NCBI RefSeq assembly: GCF_001686985.1
Contig: NZ_CP015318.1
Coordinates: 4,276,001 to 4,340,000, forward strand
Direction of reading: 5' to 3'
DNA: 64,000 nt
DNA from: Mesorhizobium amorphae CCNWGS0123
Lineage (GTDB): Bacteria; Pseudomonadota; Alphaproteobacteria; Rhizobiales; Rhizobiaceae
Below are positions 24,883-33,652 of this stretch, piece after piece. The notes beneath the pieces were generated by a model. The model did not search any database, was not told the origin of the DNA, and saw only the letters and a program-made list of their open reading frames with translations. Each line of letters begins with the position of its first letter. Within the stretch, counting starts at the first letter, position 1. The position numbers and the translations under genes were made by a program.

Positions 24883-25623
24883 TCATTGCTCGTCTGTATG
24901 GACGTCCTGCTGGCGCCGATCGAAAAGGCGCACGCCGAAGAAGCCGGCGACAAAGCCGCCAATATGGGCTTCCCAGGCGATCTGGCTGTCAACGCCGGGT
25001 GCAAAGCCGATAAGGCCGGTGACGAGATTGATCACCATCCAGACGCCGAGAAAGGTCATGACGCCGCGCGAGCGCAGCACCTCCGCGATCGGCAGCGGCG
25101 CACCGGCAAAGGCGGCCTTGCCCGAAGTGCGGTCGATGCGGAACCCAAAGCGCGCCGCCGCCCCCATCATGCCTGAAATGGCGCCCGAAGCGCCGACCAG
25201 CGGCGCCTGGCCGAGCGGATGCACGGCCCAGAACAGCACCACCGCCGCCAGTCCGGTCGCGGCGAAGAACAGCGCGAACCAGAACGTGCCGAACCGGTTC
25301 GCCAGCGGCGAGCCGAAAGCCGCGAGCCACACCATGTTGATGGCCAGATGGGCGAAGCCGCCATGCAGGAAGGCATAGGTGAAGGGGCTGGTGAACGCGT
25401 AGACATCGAGATCGAACTGGCTCGGCACGAAGGCCGTCCGCACCAGCAGGGCAAAATCCTGGTCGTCGTTGAGCCCGTAGACGCGGATCAGGTGGACGGC
25501 GACGCAGATGCCGATCACCGCCAGCACCACCGGCGGCAGGTTGAACACCGGCTCGCGGCGCGGCTCCGACGTTTCATCCGTCGGTTCGGTCTCGGAGGGG
25601 CTTGCCGGTTCGCTCATTCGCAT
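24883..25623 (-). CDS. Rhomboid-family intramembrane serine protease
   Basis: The product is 246 aa from ATG 25623 (MRMSEPASP); ATG 25617 is equally possible. A Pro/Glu-rich cytoplasmic N-terminus (about 1-30) precedes six or so membrane segments. Catalytic serine is in GASGAISGMMG and catalytic histidine in AHIGGFVAGFFGV, with the HGGFAHLAINM loop (L1 region) also present. It cleaves membrane proteins within the bilayer; the substrate is unknown. A likely two-gene unit with the CBS protein downstream. Confidence 0.92.
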   Translation of the reverse strand: MRMSEPASPSETEPTDETSEPRREPVFNLPPVVLAVIGICVAVHLIRVYGLNDDQDFALLVRTAFVPSQFDLDVYAFTSPFTYAFLHGGFAHLAINMVWLAAFGSPLANRFGTFWFALFFAATGLAAVVLFWAVHPLGQAPLVGASGAISGMMGAAARFGFRIDRTSGKAAFAGAPLPIAEVLRSRGVMTFLGVWMVINLVTGLIGFAPGVDSQIAWEAHIGGFVAGFFGVRLFDRRQQDVHTDEQ

Positions 25624-25841
25624 TGGTCCAGGGATTCGTCCCGCGAGCTTTAGAGCAAGGCTGCTTCGGTTGAAACAGCTCTGTTCCCGGGATGGCCCCC
25701 GCAAAGCCTCGCTTTCTCTTGCTAAGAAATCGAAAGGAAACGAAGCGGAAATGCTCCGGCCTTCGCGAAACTCGCAACCGGCGTTCTCGGAAGGGGCAGG
25801 CCCGCTTCCTACAATGCGGCCGATTTCAAAAGGGTCTCCAC

Positions 25842-26882
25842 ATGATCAAGCATATCCTCTCGCTGGCTCTCGCCGCCGGCGTCGCTACTCTCGCCACCGC
25901 CGCCTCGGCAGGAGGTATAGCGGGCGCGCCAGCCCCCTTCGACAAGGGTGGCGTCAAGATCGCCGTGATCAGCTTCCTCGGCTCCGGTGATTGGCTCCAG
26001 GCTTTCGAGGCCGGCGTGAAGCGCCAGGCCGATGCGCTCGGCATCGAGGCCAACATCTCGCAGGCGCGCAACGACATCAACACCGAAAGGCAACTGATCC
26101 AGCAGGCGATCAATCTCGGCGTGCAGGGCATCATCATCAACAACGGCCAGCCGGAAGCCATCAAGGATGTCGCCCAGGCGGCGCTTGACGCCGGCATTCC
26201 GGTCGTCGCATACGACACCAACCTCGACAATCCCAAGATCCTGCAGGTCGAGCAGTCCGACGCCGACATGGCGCGCCTCGTGCTTGACCAGGCGGTCAAG
26301 GAGCAGGGCGAGAAATTCGACGGCGGCATTGTCTATGTCGCCGGCTTCGCGCCGCTCGACCGCCGCTATGCCGTCTGGAAGGATCTCGGCAAGAAACATC
26401 CCGGCATCAAGGATATCGCCACCTGGGGCGTGGTCAACGACACGGTCGCCGCTTCGGTCGCCGACCAGACCAAGGCCGTGCTCACCGCCAACCCGACGCT
26501 TTCGGTGGTCTTTGCCCCATGGGACGAATTCGCCCGCGGCGTGAAGCTTGCCATCGACGAGCTTGGCGTCGCCGACAAGGTCAAGATCTACGGCGTCGAC
26601 ATCTCGACCTCGGACATCCAGGCCATCCTCGAGCCGAACAGCCCGTGGGTGGCGACAGCCGCGACCAACCCGGCCGTGGTTGGCGAAGCCTCTGTGCGCG
26701 CGCTGGCCCAGTTGATCGCCGGCCAGGATCCCGGCCATTCGGTGCTGATCCAGCCGACGCTGGTCACCAAGAAGGACCTCGTCGACAACAACATCAAGAC
26801 GATCGAGGATCTGCAGGCGAAGTTCCCGGCCTTCAAGGACAGCAACGCGGCAAAGGCGCCCTGGATCCCGGCGACGAACTGA
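25842..26882 (+). CDS. Periplasmic sugar-binding protein of CUT2-type ABC importer
   Basis: The product is 346 aa from ATG 25842, with a signal peptide (MIKHILSLALAAGVATLATA, cleavage near ASA-GG). The type I periplasmic-binding (Peripla_BP_4, ribose/xylose-like) fold shows in VKIAVISFLGSGDWLQAFEA, INLGVQGIIINNGQPEAIKD, VVAYDTNLDNPKI, LTANPTLSVVFAPWDEFARG and NSPWVATAATNPAVVGEASV. It captures the ligand, probably a sugar or sugar-like compound, for the transporter encoded downstream. The closest relative in the window is the divergent paralogue at 32609-33652. A stable hairpin follows the gene. Confidence 0.92.
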   Translation: MIKHILSLALAAGVATLATAASAGGIAGAPAPFDKGGVKIAVISFLGSGDWLQAFEAGVKRQADALGIEANISQARNDINTERQLIQQAINLGVQGIIINNGQPEAIKDVAQAALDAGIPVVAYDTNLDNPKILQVEQSDADMARLVLDQAVKEQGEKFDGGIVYVAGFAPLDRRYAVWKDLGKKHPGIKDIATWGVVNDTVAASVADQTKAVLTANPTLSVVFAPWDEFARGVKLAIDELGVADKVKIYGVDISTSDIQAILEPNSPWVATAATNPAVVGEASVRALAQLIAGQDPGHSVLIQPTLVTKKDLVDNNIKTIEDLQAKFPAFKDSNAAKAPWIPATN

Positions 26883-26941
26883 ACAGCCAACCCCTCGCCG
26901 GCCGCCGCCATCCTGAATCGACCGAGGGTCGGCCTCTAAAA

Positions 26942-26974
26942 ATTCCGTCGTCCGGTCGCCCCGGACGACGGAAT
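26942..26974. terminator. Perfect 14-bp hairpin between binding-protein and LVIVD genes
   Basis: ATTCCGTCGTCCGG (26942-26955) pairs with CCGGACGACGGAAT (26961-26974) around tcgcc. On the plus strand no T-run follows, so it may stabilise the upstream mRNA or weaken readthrough. On the minus strand it is followed by TTTTTAGAG and resembles a terminator. A stem-loop after a binding-protein gene is a common way to give that gene excess expression. Confidence 0.6.
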
Positions 26975-26995
26975 GCAAGCGTTCGAAAGACAGTG

Positions 26996-28252
26996 ATGAG
27001 TTCCCTCCCCGCTCCCGACTACGCCCGCAACATGCGCCTGATCGGTCATTCCGACCAGGGCGGACGGCCGGACGGACTGCAGGTGATGGTGCAGCGGGGT
27101 TTCGCCTATGTCGCGCATCCCTGGTCGCAAGGTTTTTCCGTCATCGATGTGCGCGATCCCAGGAACCCGGGCGCAACTGTGTTCGTGCCCGCACCGCCCA
27201 ATACCTGGACGATCCACCTGCAGACGCACGAGGATCTGCTGCTGGTCGTCCACGCGCGCGATCTCTTCGCCGATGCCGCCTTCGCCTTCGACGAAAAGGT
27301 CTACTACACCCGGTCGATCGGCCAGACGCTCGGCACCACCTCCGGCGCCGGAGCGGCACGCAACTGGTCGGCCGGCATGGCCATCTACGATATCTCCAAA
27401 CCGGCTGAACCCCGCCAGATCGGCTTCTTTCCGGTCGACGGCGTCGGCATCCATCGTATCTGGTATGTTGGCGGACGCTACGCCTATGTCTCCGCCCTGC
27501 TCGACGGCTACAGCGACTACATCTTCCTGACCGTCGACCTTCAGGATCCGACACGACCGGTCGAGGCCGGACGCTGGTGGATCCCGGGCATGCATCTGGC
27601 CGGCGGCGAGATGCCGGACTGGCCCGACGGTCGCCGCTACGCGCTGCATCACGCGCTGGTCGAAGGCGACACCGCCTATGCCTGCTGGCGCGATGGCGGG
27701 TTGACCGTGCTTGACGTCGCCGATCGCGCCGACCCGAAGCTGATCGCTCACAGGAACTGGTCGCCGCCCTATGGCGGCGGCACGCATTCGGCGCTGCCGC
27801 TGCCGAAGCGCGACCTGCTCATCGTCGCCGACGAGGCCGTGCTCGACCACGAGGAAGACGGGCGCAAACTGACCTGGATCTTCGATGTGCGCGATCCGGC
27901 GAACCCGGTTTCGATCTCCACATTGCCGACACCCGACGAGGCAGACTACACCGCCAAGGGCGGGCATTTCGGCCCGCACAATCTGCATGAGAACCGGCCC
28001 GGCAGCTTCGTGTCCGACACGCTGATCTTCGCGACCTACCAGAACGCCGGCGTGCGCGTGTTCGACATCTCCGATCCCTACCGGCCGAAGGAAACCGGCG
28101 CGCTGGTTCCGCCGGCGCCACGGCGCATGGTCGACAAGCGTCCGAACCGGCCGCGTGTGATCCAGTCGACCGACGTGTTCGTCGACGCAAGCGGCATCGT
28201 CTATTCGCCAGACTATAACGCCGGGTTGGCGATCATGGAGTATGGGGGATGA
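26996..28252 (+). CDS. LVIVD-repeat beta-propeller protein
   Basis: The product is 418 aa from ATG 26996 (MSSLPAPDYARNMRLIGHSD). Repeated blades with the pattern hydrophobic-Tyr/Val-x-D-hydrophobic-DP-x-x-P are seen: FSVIDVRDPRNPG, MAIYDISKPAEPRQIG, IFLTVDLQDPTRPVEAG, LTVLDVADRADPKLI, TWIFDVRDPANPV, VRVFDISDPYRPKETG. These define an LVIVD-type propeller. No signal peptide is visible, so probably cytoplasmic. Position 2 in the ABC importer operon (its end overlaps the ATPase start by 11 bp) suggests a link to the imported compound. Conserved His/Asp residues (MHLAGGEMPDWPDG; HFGPHNLHENR) hint at ligand or metal binding, which is inference. Confidence 0.85.
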   Translation: MSSLPAPDYARNMRLIGHSDQGGRPDGLQVMVQRGFAYVAHPWSQGFSVIDVRDPRNPGATVFVPAPPNTWTIHLQTHEDLLLVVHARDLFADAAFAFDEKVYYTRSIGQTLGTTSGAGAARNWSAGMAIYDISKPAEPRQIGFFPVDGVGIHRIWYVGGRYAYVSALLDGYSDYIFLTVDLQDPTRPVEAGRWWIPGMHLAGGEMPDWPDGRRYALHHALVEGDTAYACWRDGGLTVLDVADRADPKLIAHRNWSPPYGGGTHSALPLPKRDLLIVADEAVLDHEEDGRKLTWIFDVRDPANPVSISTLPTPDEADYTAKGGHFGPHNLHENRPGSFVSDTLIFATYQNAGVRVFDISDPYRPKETGALVPPAPRRMVDKRPNRPRVIQSTDVFVDASGIVYSPDYNAGLAIMEYGG

Positions 28253-29894
28253 CGGAAGCGATCCCGCCCCTTCCGCTTGCTTCGCCTTCCCGACAGGGGC
28301 AGAGGGAGGCAGGCAGAACCTCTTCCTCAACTTGCATCCAACCCAACTGAAGCCCAGCCCCTTGCCCCTTGCCATTTCCGCCATCGCCGTCTCTGTCACC
28401 GGCATCGAAAAATCCTTCGGGCCGACGCGTGCGCTCGCCGGCGCCGATCTTGCCGTGGCCGCCGGCGAGGTCGTGGCACTGATGGGCGCCAACGGCGCCG
28501 GCAAATCGACGCTCGTGAAAATCCTCTCGGGAACGCACGCGCCCGATGCCGGGACGATCACGCTGAACGGCAAGACCGGCACCCTCGCCTCACCGAGCGC
28601 CGCCAAGGCTGCCGGCATCGCGACCGTGCATCAGGCAACCGATCAGGCCGGCGCCGCCGGATTGACGGTCGCCGAGAATCTGCTGCTCGACGAACTTTGC
28701 CGCCCGAGCGGGCGCTTCCTCGTCTCGGCCAGGTCGATCCGCCGGCGGGCACGTGAGATCGCGGCGCTGATCGATCTCGATTTGCCGCTCGACCTCGACT
28801 TCGTCGATCTGCGCCCGGCGGAGCGGCAATTGATCGCCATCGCCCGTGCGGTCGCAGCGAAGGCTTCTGTCCTGATTCTCGACGAGCCGACATCGAGCCT
28901 TTCAACCACGGAAGCAGACCGGCTGTTCGCCATCATTCGGCGGTTGCGCGCCGCCGGCATGGCAATCCTCTACATCTCGCATCGGCTTGGCGACCTTGCC
29001 GCGATCGCCGATCGCGCCGTGGTGATGCGCGGCGGCCGTATCGTCGGTGCGTTTGCGAAGCCGATCGATTTCCCGGCCGCGGTCGCTGCGATGATCGGCC
29101 GGACGTTGGAAGCCGCGGCCCATGACGGCAAGATATCGACCGCGCCGATTGTCGCCTCCATCAGAGGCGCGAGACTGGTTCCCGGCGCGAAGCCCTTCGA
29201 CCTCGAACTTCGCTCGGGCGAAGTGGTCGCGATCACCGGCACCCTCGGCTCGGGCAAGACCCGGCTGCTGCGCGCGCTTTTTGGCCTGGAAACGCTGGCC
29301 GAAGGCGACTTCGTGCTCGACGGACAGCCCTGGCTCTCGAGCGGGCCGGCGCGGTCGATCAAGAACGGCGTCTTCATGGTCGCCGAGGATCGCTGGCAAT
29401 CCTCGCTGTTGCCGCCCGAAGTCCCCGGCGCTTCCATCGCCGGCACGATCGCTCTACCACATCTGAAGCGCTGGTTTCCGAGCGGCCTGCTCAGAGCGGC
29501 GCGTGAGCGCAAGGTCGGCTCCGAAGCAATCTCGCGGCTCGGCATCAAGGCGCGCGGACCGGACGACACACTCGACGAACTTTCCGGCGGCAACCAGCAA
29601 AAGGTCGTGCTTGCCCGCTGGCAGGCGGCTCCCTGCCGGCTGCTGCTGCTCGACGAACCGTTCCAGGGCGTCGATGTCGGCGCGCGCGCCGACCTGATCG
29701 CCGCCATCCGCGGCAGCCAGAGCGGTTCCGCCACGCTGATCGCAACCAGCGATACCGAGGAAGCGCTGGAGGTTGCCGACCGCATCCTCGTCATGCGCAA
29801 TCATTCACTTTACGAGGCCGGAGACGGCCATGGCTCGCTCACCGACCAGGTCGACAAGGTCGAGAGCGAAAGGCCGGAGACCTTCGATGACTGA
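28242..29894 (+). CDS. CUT2-type ABC importer ATPase with two nucleotide-binding domains
   Basis: The product is 550 aa as called from ATG 28242, but the first 45 residues are atypical and the real start may be internal, close to ISAIAVSVTGIEKSFG. NBD1 (about 50-280) has Walker A GANGAGKST and Walker B LILDEPTSSL, but a degenerate signature (LRPAERQL instead of LSGGQ). NBD2 (about 305-530) has GTLGSGKTRL, signature LSGGNQQKV and LLLDEPFQGVD. The fused, asymmetric layout is that of RbsA/XylG/MglA proteins. It energises the permease encoded next, with an 8-bp overlap. Confidence 0.9.
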   Translation: MGDDGSDPAPSACFAFPTGAEGGRQNLFLNLHPTQLKPSPLPLAISAIAVSVTGIEKSFGPTRALAGADLAVAAGEVVALMGANGAGKSTLVKILSGTHAPDAGTITLNGKTGTLASPSAAKAAGIATVHQATDQAGAAGLTVAENLLLDELCRPSGRFLVSARSIRRRAREIAALIDLDLPLDLDFVDLRPAERQLIAIARAVAAKASVLILDEPTSSLSTTEADRLFAIIRRLRAAGMAILYISHRLGDLAAIADRAVVMRGGRIVGAFAKPIDFPAAVAAMIGRTLEAAAHDGKISTAPIVASIRGARLVPGAKPFDLELRSGEVVAITGTLGSGKTRLLRALFGLETLAEGDFVLDGQPWLSSGPARSIKNGVFMVAEDRWQSSLLPPEVPGASIAGTIALPHLKRWFPSGLLRAARERKVGSEAISRLGIKARGPDDTLDELSGGNQQKVVLARWQAAPCRLLLLDEPFQGVDVGARADLIAAIRGSQSGSATLIATSDTEEALEVADRILVMRNHSLYEAGDGHGSLTDQVDKVESERPETFDD

Positions 29895-30900
29895 TCTGAC
29901 GACGGCGCAGGCCGCTCCACGCATATCGCTTTTTCGCGAAACGCGTCGATACGCCCTGTTCGTGCTGCTGGCACTGATGGTGGTCGGCTTCTGGTACGCG
30001 CAGCCGGCCTTCATCCGGTCGGCCAATCTGTTCTCGATCCTGCAAGCCGTTTCCGTGGTGGCGATCCTCGGCGTTGGCGTCTCGATCACCATGGCGGCCG
30101 ACGGCTTCGATCTTTCGGTCGGCAGCGTCGCCGCCTCGTCGGTGATGGCAGCGAGCTATGCCATGGTCGTCTGGCAACTGGATGCACCCGAGACGATGGC
30201 GCTGGTGCTGCTGATGGGCGCCCTGATCGGTCTCGTCAACGGATTGCTGATCGTTCGCCTCGGTGTTCCCGACCTCCTTGCCACGCTGGCAACCATGTTC
30301 CTGCTTGCAGGCCTGCAACTCATCCCCACGGGCGGCCGCTCGATCACCGCCGGCATGGTGCTGCCCGACGGCTCGTCGGTCCCCGGCGCCTACGATCCGG
30401 CTTTCCTGATCCTTGGCCGCTCGCGGCTCTTCGACACCATCCCTCTATCCGTCGTGGTCATGGCGGCCGTTGCCCTTCTCGCCTGGTTCCTGATGGAACG
30501 CACCCGCTGGGGCCGCGTCTTCTATGCGATCGGCGGCAATGAGACGGCCGCGCATCTTTCAGGCGCGCCGACCAAGGCGTACCGGCTGTGGGCCTATGTC
30601 ATCTCGGCCACGCTTGCGTCGCTGGGCGGCCTGATCGTCGCCTCGCGCGTCGGCCGCGGCGACGTCTCGGCCGGCAATTCGCTCTTGCTTGACGCGGTGG
30701 CGGCGTCGCTGATCGGCTACGCCGTGCTCGACAAGCGCCGCCCGCACGTGCTCGGCACGGTGGTCGGCGCGATCTTCGTCGGCGTGCTGCTCAACGGCCT
30801 CACCATGCTGAACGCGCCCTACTACACGCAGGACTTCGTCAAAGGCGTGGTGCTGGTTGGCGCGCTGGCGCTGACTTTCGGCCTTGGAAAGAAGCGGTAG
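29887..30900 (+). CDS. CUT2-type ABC importer permease
   Basis: The product is 337 aa from ATG 29887 (MTDLTTAQAAPRISLFRE). It has 8-10 hydrophobic segments. Family motifs of the RbsC/XylH group are seen: DGFDLSVGSVAA (about 76-87), GLVNGLLIVRLGVPDLLATLATMF, FYAIGGNETAAHLSGAPTKAYRLWAYV with the EAA-like coupling loop, and VVGAIFVGVLLNGLTML. It forms the membrane channel, probably as a homodimer, with the two-domain ATPase at 28242. Confidence 0.93.
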   Translation: MTDLTTAQAAPRISLFRETRRYALFVLLALMVVGFWYAQPAFIRSANLFSILQAVSVVAILGVGVSITMAADGFDLSVGSVAASSVMAASYAMVVWQLDAPETMALVLLMGALIGLVNGLLIVRLGVPDLLATLATMFLLAGLQLIPTGGRSITAGMVLPDGSSVPGAYDPAFLILGRSRLFDTIPLSVVVMAAVALLAWFLMERTRWGRVFYAIGGNETAAHLSGAPTKAYRLWAYVISATLASLGGLIVASRVGRGDVSAGNSLLLDAVAASLIGYAVLDKRRPHVLGTVVGAIFVGVLLNGLTMLNAPYYTQDFVKGVVLVGALALTFGLGKKR

Positions 30901-31150
30901 CTCGGAACTGAACCCGCCGGCGACACCATCGCGGATTTCATTCGACGATTGCATCTGCCCCTCGGAACCCATGAACTCAGAGGTGATGGCGACAGCACAG
31001 ATCGTGTTGTCCCCTGTGGCAGAGCCAGGGAGGCGGCATATCTTCTCATCCTGGCCTCGACGGGTTTAGACTTAAAAAAAATTCCTGACCCTGTCGGCCA
31101 GGCCCACGCTCGGCCGTCCTTGATGAAAGGCATGCAATCGGGAGGAGAAA

Positions 31151-32233
31151 ATGCCGGAAAAAGTCCTGGTCCTCGTCGGCACGAAAAAAGGCGCCTTCAT
31201 CGCCGAGAGCGATGGCAAGCGCGGGTCGTGGAAGCTGCGCGGTCCGTTCTGCGAGCACTGGCCGATGAACCATGTCGTAGGCGACGCCGCGACCGGCGCG
31301 ATCTACGGCGCCGGCGGCAACGAATGGTTCGGTCCGGCGGTCTGGAAGTCGAACGACCTTGGCGAGACCTGGACGCATTCCAGCGACGGCTTGGCCTATG
31401 AGGCTGGCGAAGAACCGATCAAGGCGGTTTGGAGCCTCGCCAGGCGCAACGGCAGCCTCTATGCCGGCGTGCAGCCCGCCGGCCTGTTTCGCTCCGACGA
31501 CGACGGCGCCACCTGGAGCCACATCGAGGGCTTGCAGAACCACCCCAGCCGCAAGGACTGGAACCCGGGCGGCGCCGGCCTCATCCTCCATTCCATCGTC
31601 ACGCACCCCAGAGACGAGGAGCAGATCTGGGTGGGCATTTCGTCCGCAGGCGTGTTCTACACCTGGGACGGCGGCAAGACCTGGGAACCGCGTAACCGCG
31701 GCACCCGCGCAGACTTCCTGCCCGAAGGACAAAACTATCCGGAGTTCGGCCAGTGCGTGCACTGCCTGGTGATGGCGCCCGGCAGGCCCGATCGGCTCTA
31801 CCAGCAGAACCATTGCGGCATGTACCGCTCCGACGACGGCGGCAAGAACTGGCAGAGCATCGAGAAGGGCCTTCCCTCGACCTTCGGTTTTCCTGCGGCC
31901 ACGCATCCGCGCGACGCCGACACGCTTTTCCTCCTGCCGCTCAACGGCGACAGTGCCGGCCGCTACGTGCCGGACGCGAAGGCGGCTGTCTGGAAGACGA
32001 AGGATGCGGGCGCCACCTGGTTGGACGAGCGCAAGGGCCTGCCGCAGGAAGACTGCTATGCCGGCGTATTGCGGCAGGCCATGGCGACCGACAGCCTGGA
32101 GCCGGCCGGCGTCTATTTCGGCACCAGCGGCGGCTCGCTCTTCGCCAGTGCCAACGAAGGCGAAAACTGGTCGGAGATCGCTCGGCATCTGCCAACGATC
32201 CTGTCCGTCGAGGCAATGGTGGTGAGCGGGTAA
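31151..32233 (+). CDS. Asp-box (BNR/sialidase-like) beta-propeller protein
   Basis: The product is 360 aa with AUG preceded by GGGAGGAG. At least five Asp-box motifs are visible (SNDLGETW, SDDDGATW, WDGGKTW, SDDGGKNW, KDAGATW), plus SANEGENW near the end, so this is a 6-7-bladed propeller like sialidases or VPS10-type repeats. The Arg-triad of true sialidases is not evident and no signal peptide is seen, so it is probably a cytoplasmic binding or enzyme protein of unknown substrate. Cys/His-rich QCVHCLVM and QNHCGMYRS may bind metal. The ThiS-like gene starts 5 bases after the stop, so they are translationally linked. Confidence 0.85.
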   Translation: MPEKVLVLVGTKKGAFIAESDGKRGSWKLRGPFCEHWPMNHVVGDAATGAIYGAGGNEWFGPAVWKSNDLGETWTHSSDGLAYEAGEEPIKAVWSLARRNGSLYAGVQPAGLFRSDDDGATWSHIEGLQNHPSRKDWNPGGAGLILHSIVTHPRDEEQIWVGISSAGVFYTWDGGKTWEPRNRGTRADFLPEGQNYPEFGQCVHCLVMAPGRPDRLYQQNHCGMYRSDDGGKNWQSIEKGLPSTFGFPAATHPRDADTLFLLPLNGDSAGRYVPDAKAAVWKTKDAGATWLDERKGLPQEDCYAGVLRQAMATDSLEPAGVYFGTSGGSLFASANEGENWSEIARHLPTILSVEAMVVSG

Positions 32234-32238
32234 GGCAA

Positions 32239-32532
32239 ATGCCGAACGACACCGCCAGCAGCCTGTCCCTCGTTGTCGCCCGGCTCCCGGGCGTGCTCAT
32301 CGACCTGTTTCCCGGCGCGCCGCGCCGGGTCGAACTGCCGGCCTCGACTGTGAAGGAAATGATCGACGGGCTGGACGCGCTCTGGCCCGGCATGCGCGAC
32401 CGCATGTGCGACTCCCGCCCTGCGATCCGCCGCCATATGAACGTCTTCGTCGATGGCGAGAAGGCAACCCTGAAAACCAGGCTCGCGCCCGGCACCGAGG
32501 TTTTTATCCTGACGGCGATCAGCGGAGGCTAG
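32239..32532 (+). CDS. ThiS/MoaD-like ubiquitin-fold small protein
   Basis: The product is 97 aa with a C-terminal diglycine (ILTAISGG), the hallmark of sulfur-carrier proteins that are adenylated and thiocarboxylated. The beta-grasp pattern is seen: VVARLPGVLIDLFPG, an alpha helix VKEMIDGLDALWPGMRD, RRHMNVFVDGEKATLK, LAPGTEVFILTAISGG. The standard MoaD/ThiS partners (MoeB/ThiF, MoaE, ThiG) are absent here. It is encoded 5 bp after the Asp-box propeller gene; the two-gene pairing suggests a specific joint function that is not known to me. Confidence 0.85.
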   Translation: MPNDTASSLSLVVARLPGVLIDLFPGAPRRVELPASTVKEMIDGLDALWPGMRDRMCDSRPAIRRHMNVFVDGEKATLKTRLAPGTEVFILTAISGG

Positions 32533-32608
32533 GCCAGGGAAGAAAAGTAGCCCGAGCCTTCCGACGATATCCCCTCCCTCGCCGCAAGCGAGGGAGGGGA
32601 GAAAAAGG

Positions 32609-33652
32609 TCAGTTGGACGGGATCCAGCTTGCTGTCGCCGCATCGCTCTGGCCGAAAGCGGGAAGCTTGGCGTCGAGCTCCTCGATCGTCTTGATGCCGT
32701 TCTTGCGCAAGTCCTCCTGCGTCAGCAGGACCGGTTTGACGACGATATTGTGGCCCGGATCCTCTCCCGCGATCAGCTTGGCCGCCGCCCGGACCGAAAC
32801 CGCGCCGACGACGGCCGGATTGGTGGCCGCGGTGGCGACCCATGGACTTCCCTCGGCGGTGATCTCGGTAATGTCGGCCGTCGACACATCGGCCGAATAG
32901 ATCTTCACCTTGCCTGAGATACCGAGCTCGTCGGTGGCAAGCTTCACGCCGCGCGCGAACTCGTCATAGGGAGCAAAGACGACGCTGATGTCGGGATTGG
33001 CCTGGAACGCGGCCTTGGTCTGATCGGCCGTCGATATCGCCGTTGTGTCGTTGACCGTCCCCCAGCGTGCCTTCTCGACGATGCCGGGATTGGCCTTCCT
33101 GGTCTCGTCCCAGATTTCATCGCGGCGGTCGAGCGGCGCGAAGCCTGCGACGTAGACATAGCCTGCCTGGAACGACGTGCCGTTGTCCTTGATCGCCTGG
33201 CCGAGCGCTGCCTTGGCAAGCTCATGATCGGACTGCTCGACCTGCGGGATTTTCGGATTGTCGAGATTGACGTCGAAAGCGACGACCTTGATGCCGGCGT
33301 CGAGCGCCTTCTGCGCAACGTCCTTCAAGGCTTCAGGCTGGCCGTGATCGATGATGATCGCCTGGACGCCCAGATTGATCGCCTGTTCGATCTGGTCGCG
33401 CTGCGCGGCCGCATCCTGCCGGCCGGAAAAGATCTGGAGGTCGATGTCGAGCGCTTTCGCCTGTTTCGTCGCGCCGGCCTGATAGGCCTGAAAGAAATCG
33501 CCGGCGGAGATGAAGGTGACGAGCGCCACTTTCACGCCGCCCTTGTCGAAAGGCGCCGGAGCGCCGGCGATCCCGGCAGCGTGAACCGCCGCGACCGGAA
33601 TTGCTGAGGCGAGCAGGCTGGCGGCGAATAGTCTGAGAATGGAAGTCTTCAT
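32609..33652 (-). CDS. Second periplasmic sugar-binding protein, paralogue of the one at 25842
   Basis: The product is 347 aa from ATG 33652 (MKTSILRLFAASLLASAI), signal peptide ending near VHA-AG. It shares long identical blocks with the first binding protein: AGIAGAPAPFDKGGVK, YVAGFAPLDRR, DEFARGVKLA and PWVATAATNPAVVG. By eye the mature proteins are well over half identical. It is encoded on the opposite strand, converging on the ThiS gene. It has no own permease or ATPase genes nearby, so it probably feeds the same transporter with a related ligand (inference). Confidence 0.92.
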   Translation of the reverse strand: MKTSILRLFAASLLASAIPVAAVHAAGIAGAPAPFDKGGVKVALVTFISAGDFFQAYQAGATKQAKALDIDLQIFSGRQDAAAQRDQIEQAINLGVQAIIIDHGQPEALKDVAQKALDAGIKVVAFDVNLDNPKIPQVEQSDHELAKAALGQAIKDNGTSFQAGYVYVAGFAPLDRRDEIWDETRKANPGIVEKARWGTVNDTTAISTADQTKAAFQANPDISVVFAPYDEFARGVKLATDELGISGKVKIYSADVSTADITEITAEGSPWVATAATNPAVVGAVSVRAAAKLIAGEDPGHNIVVKPVLLTQEDLRKNGIKTIEELDAKLPAFGQSDAATASWIPSN

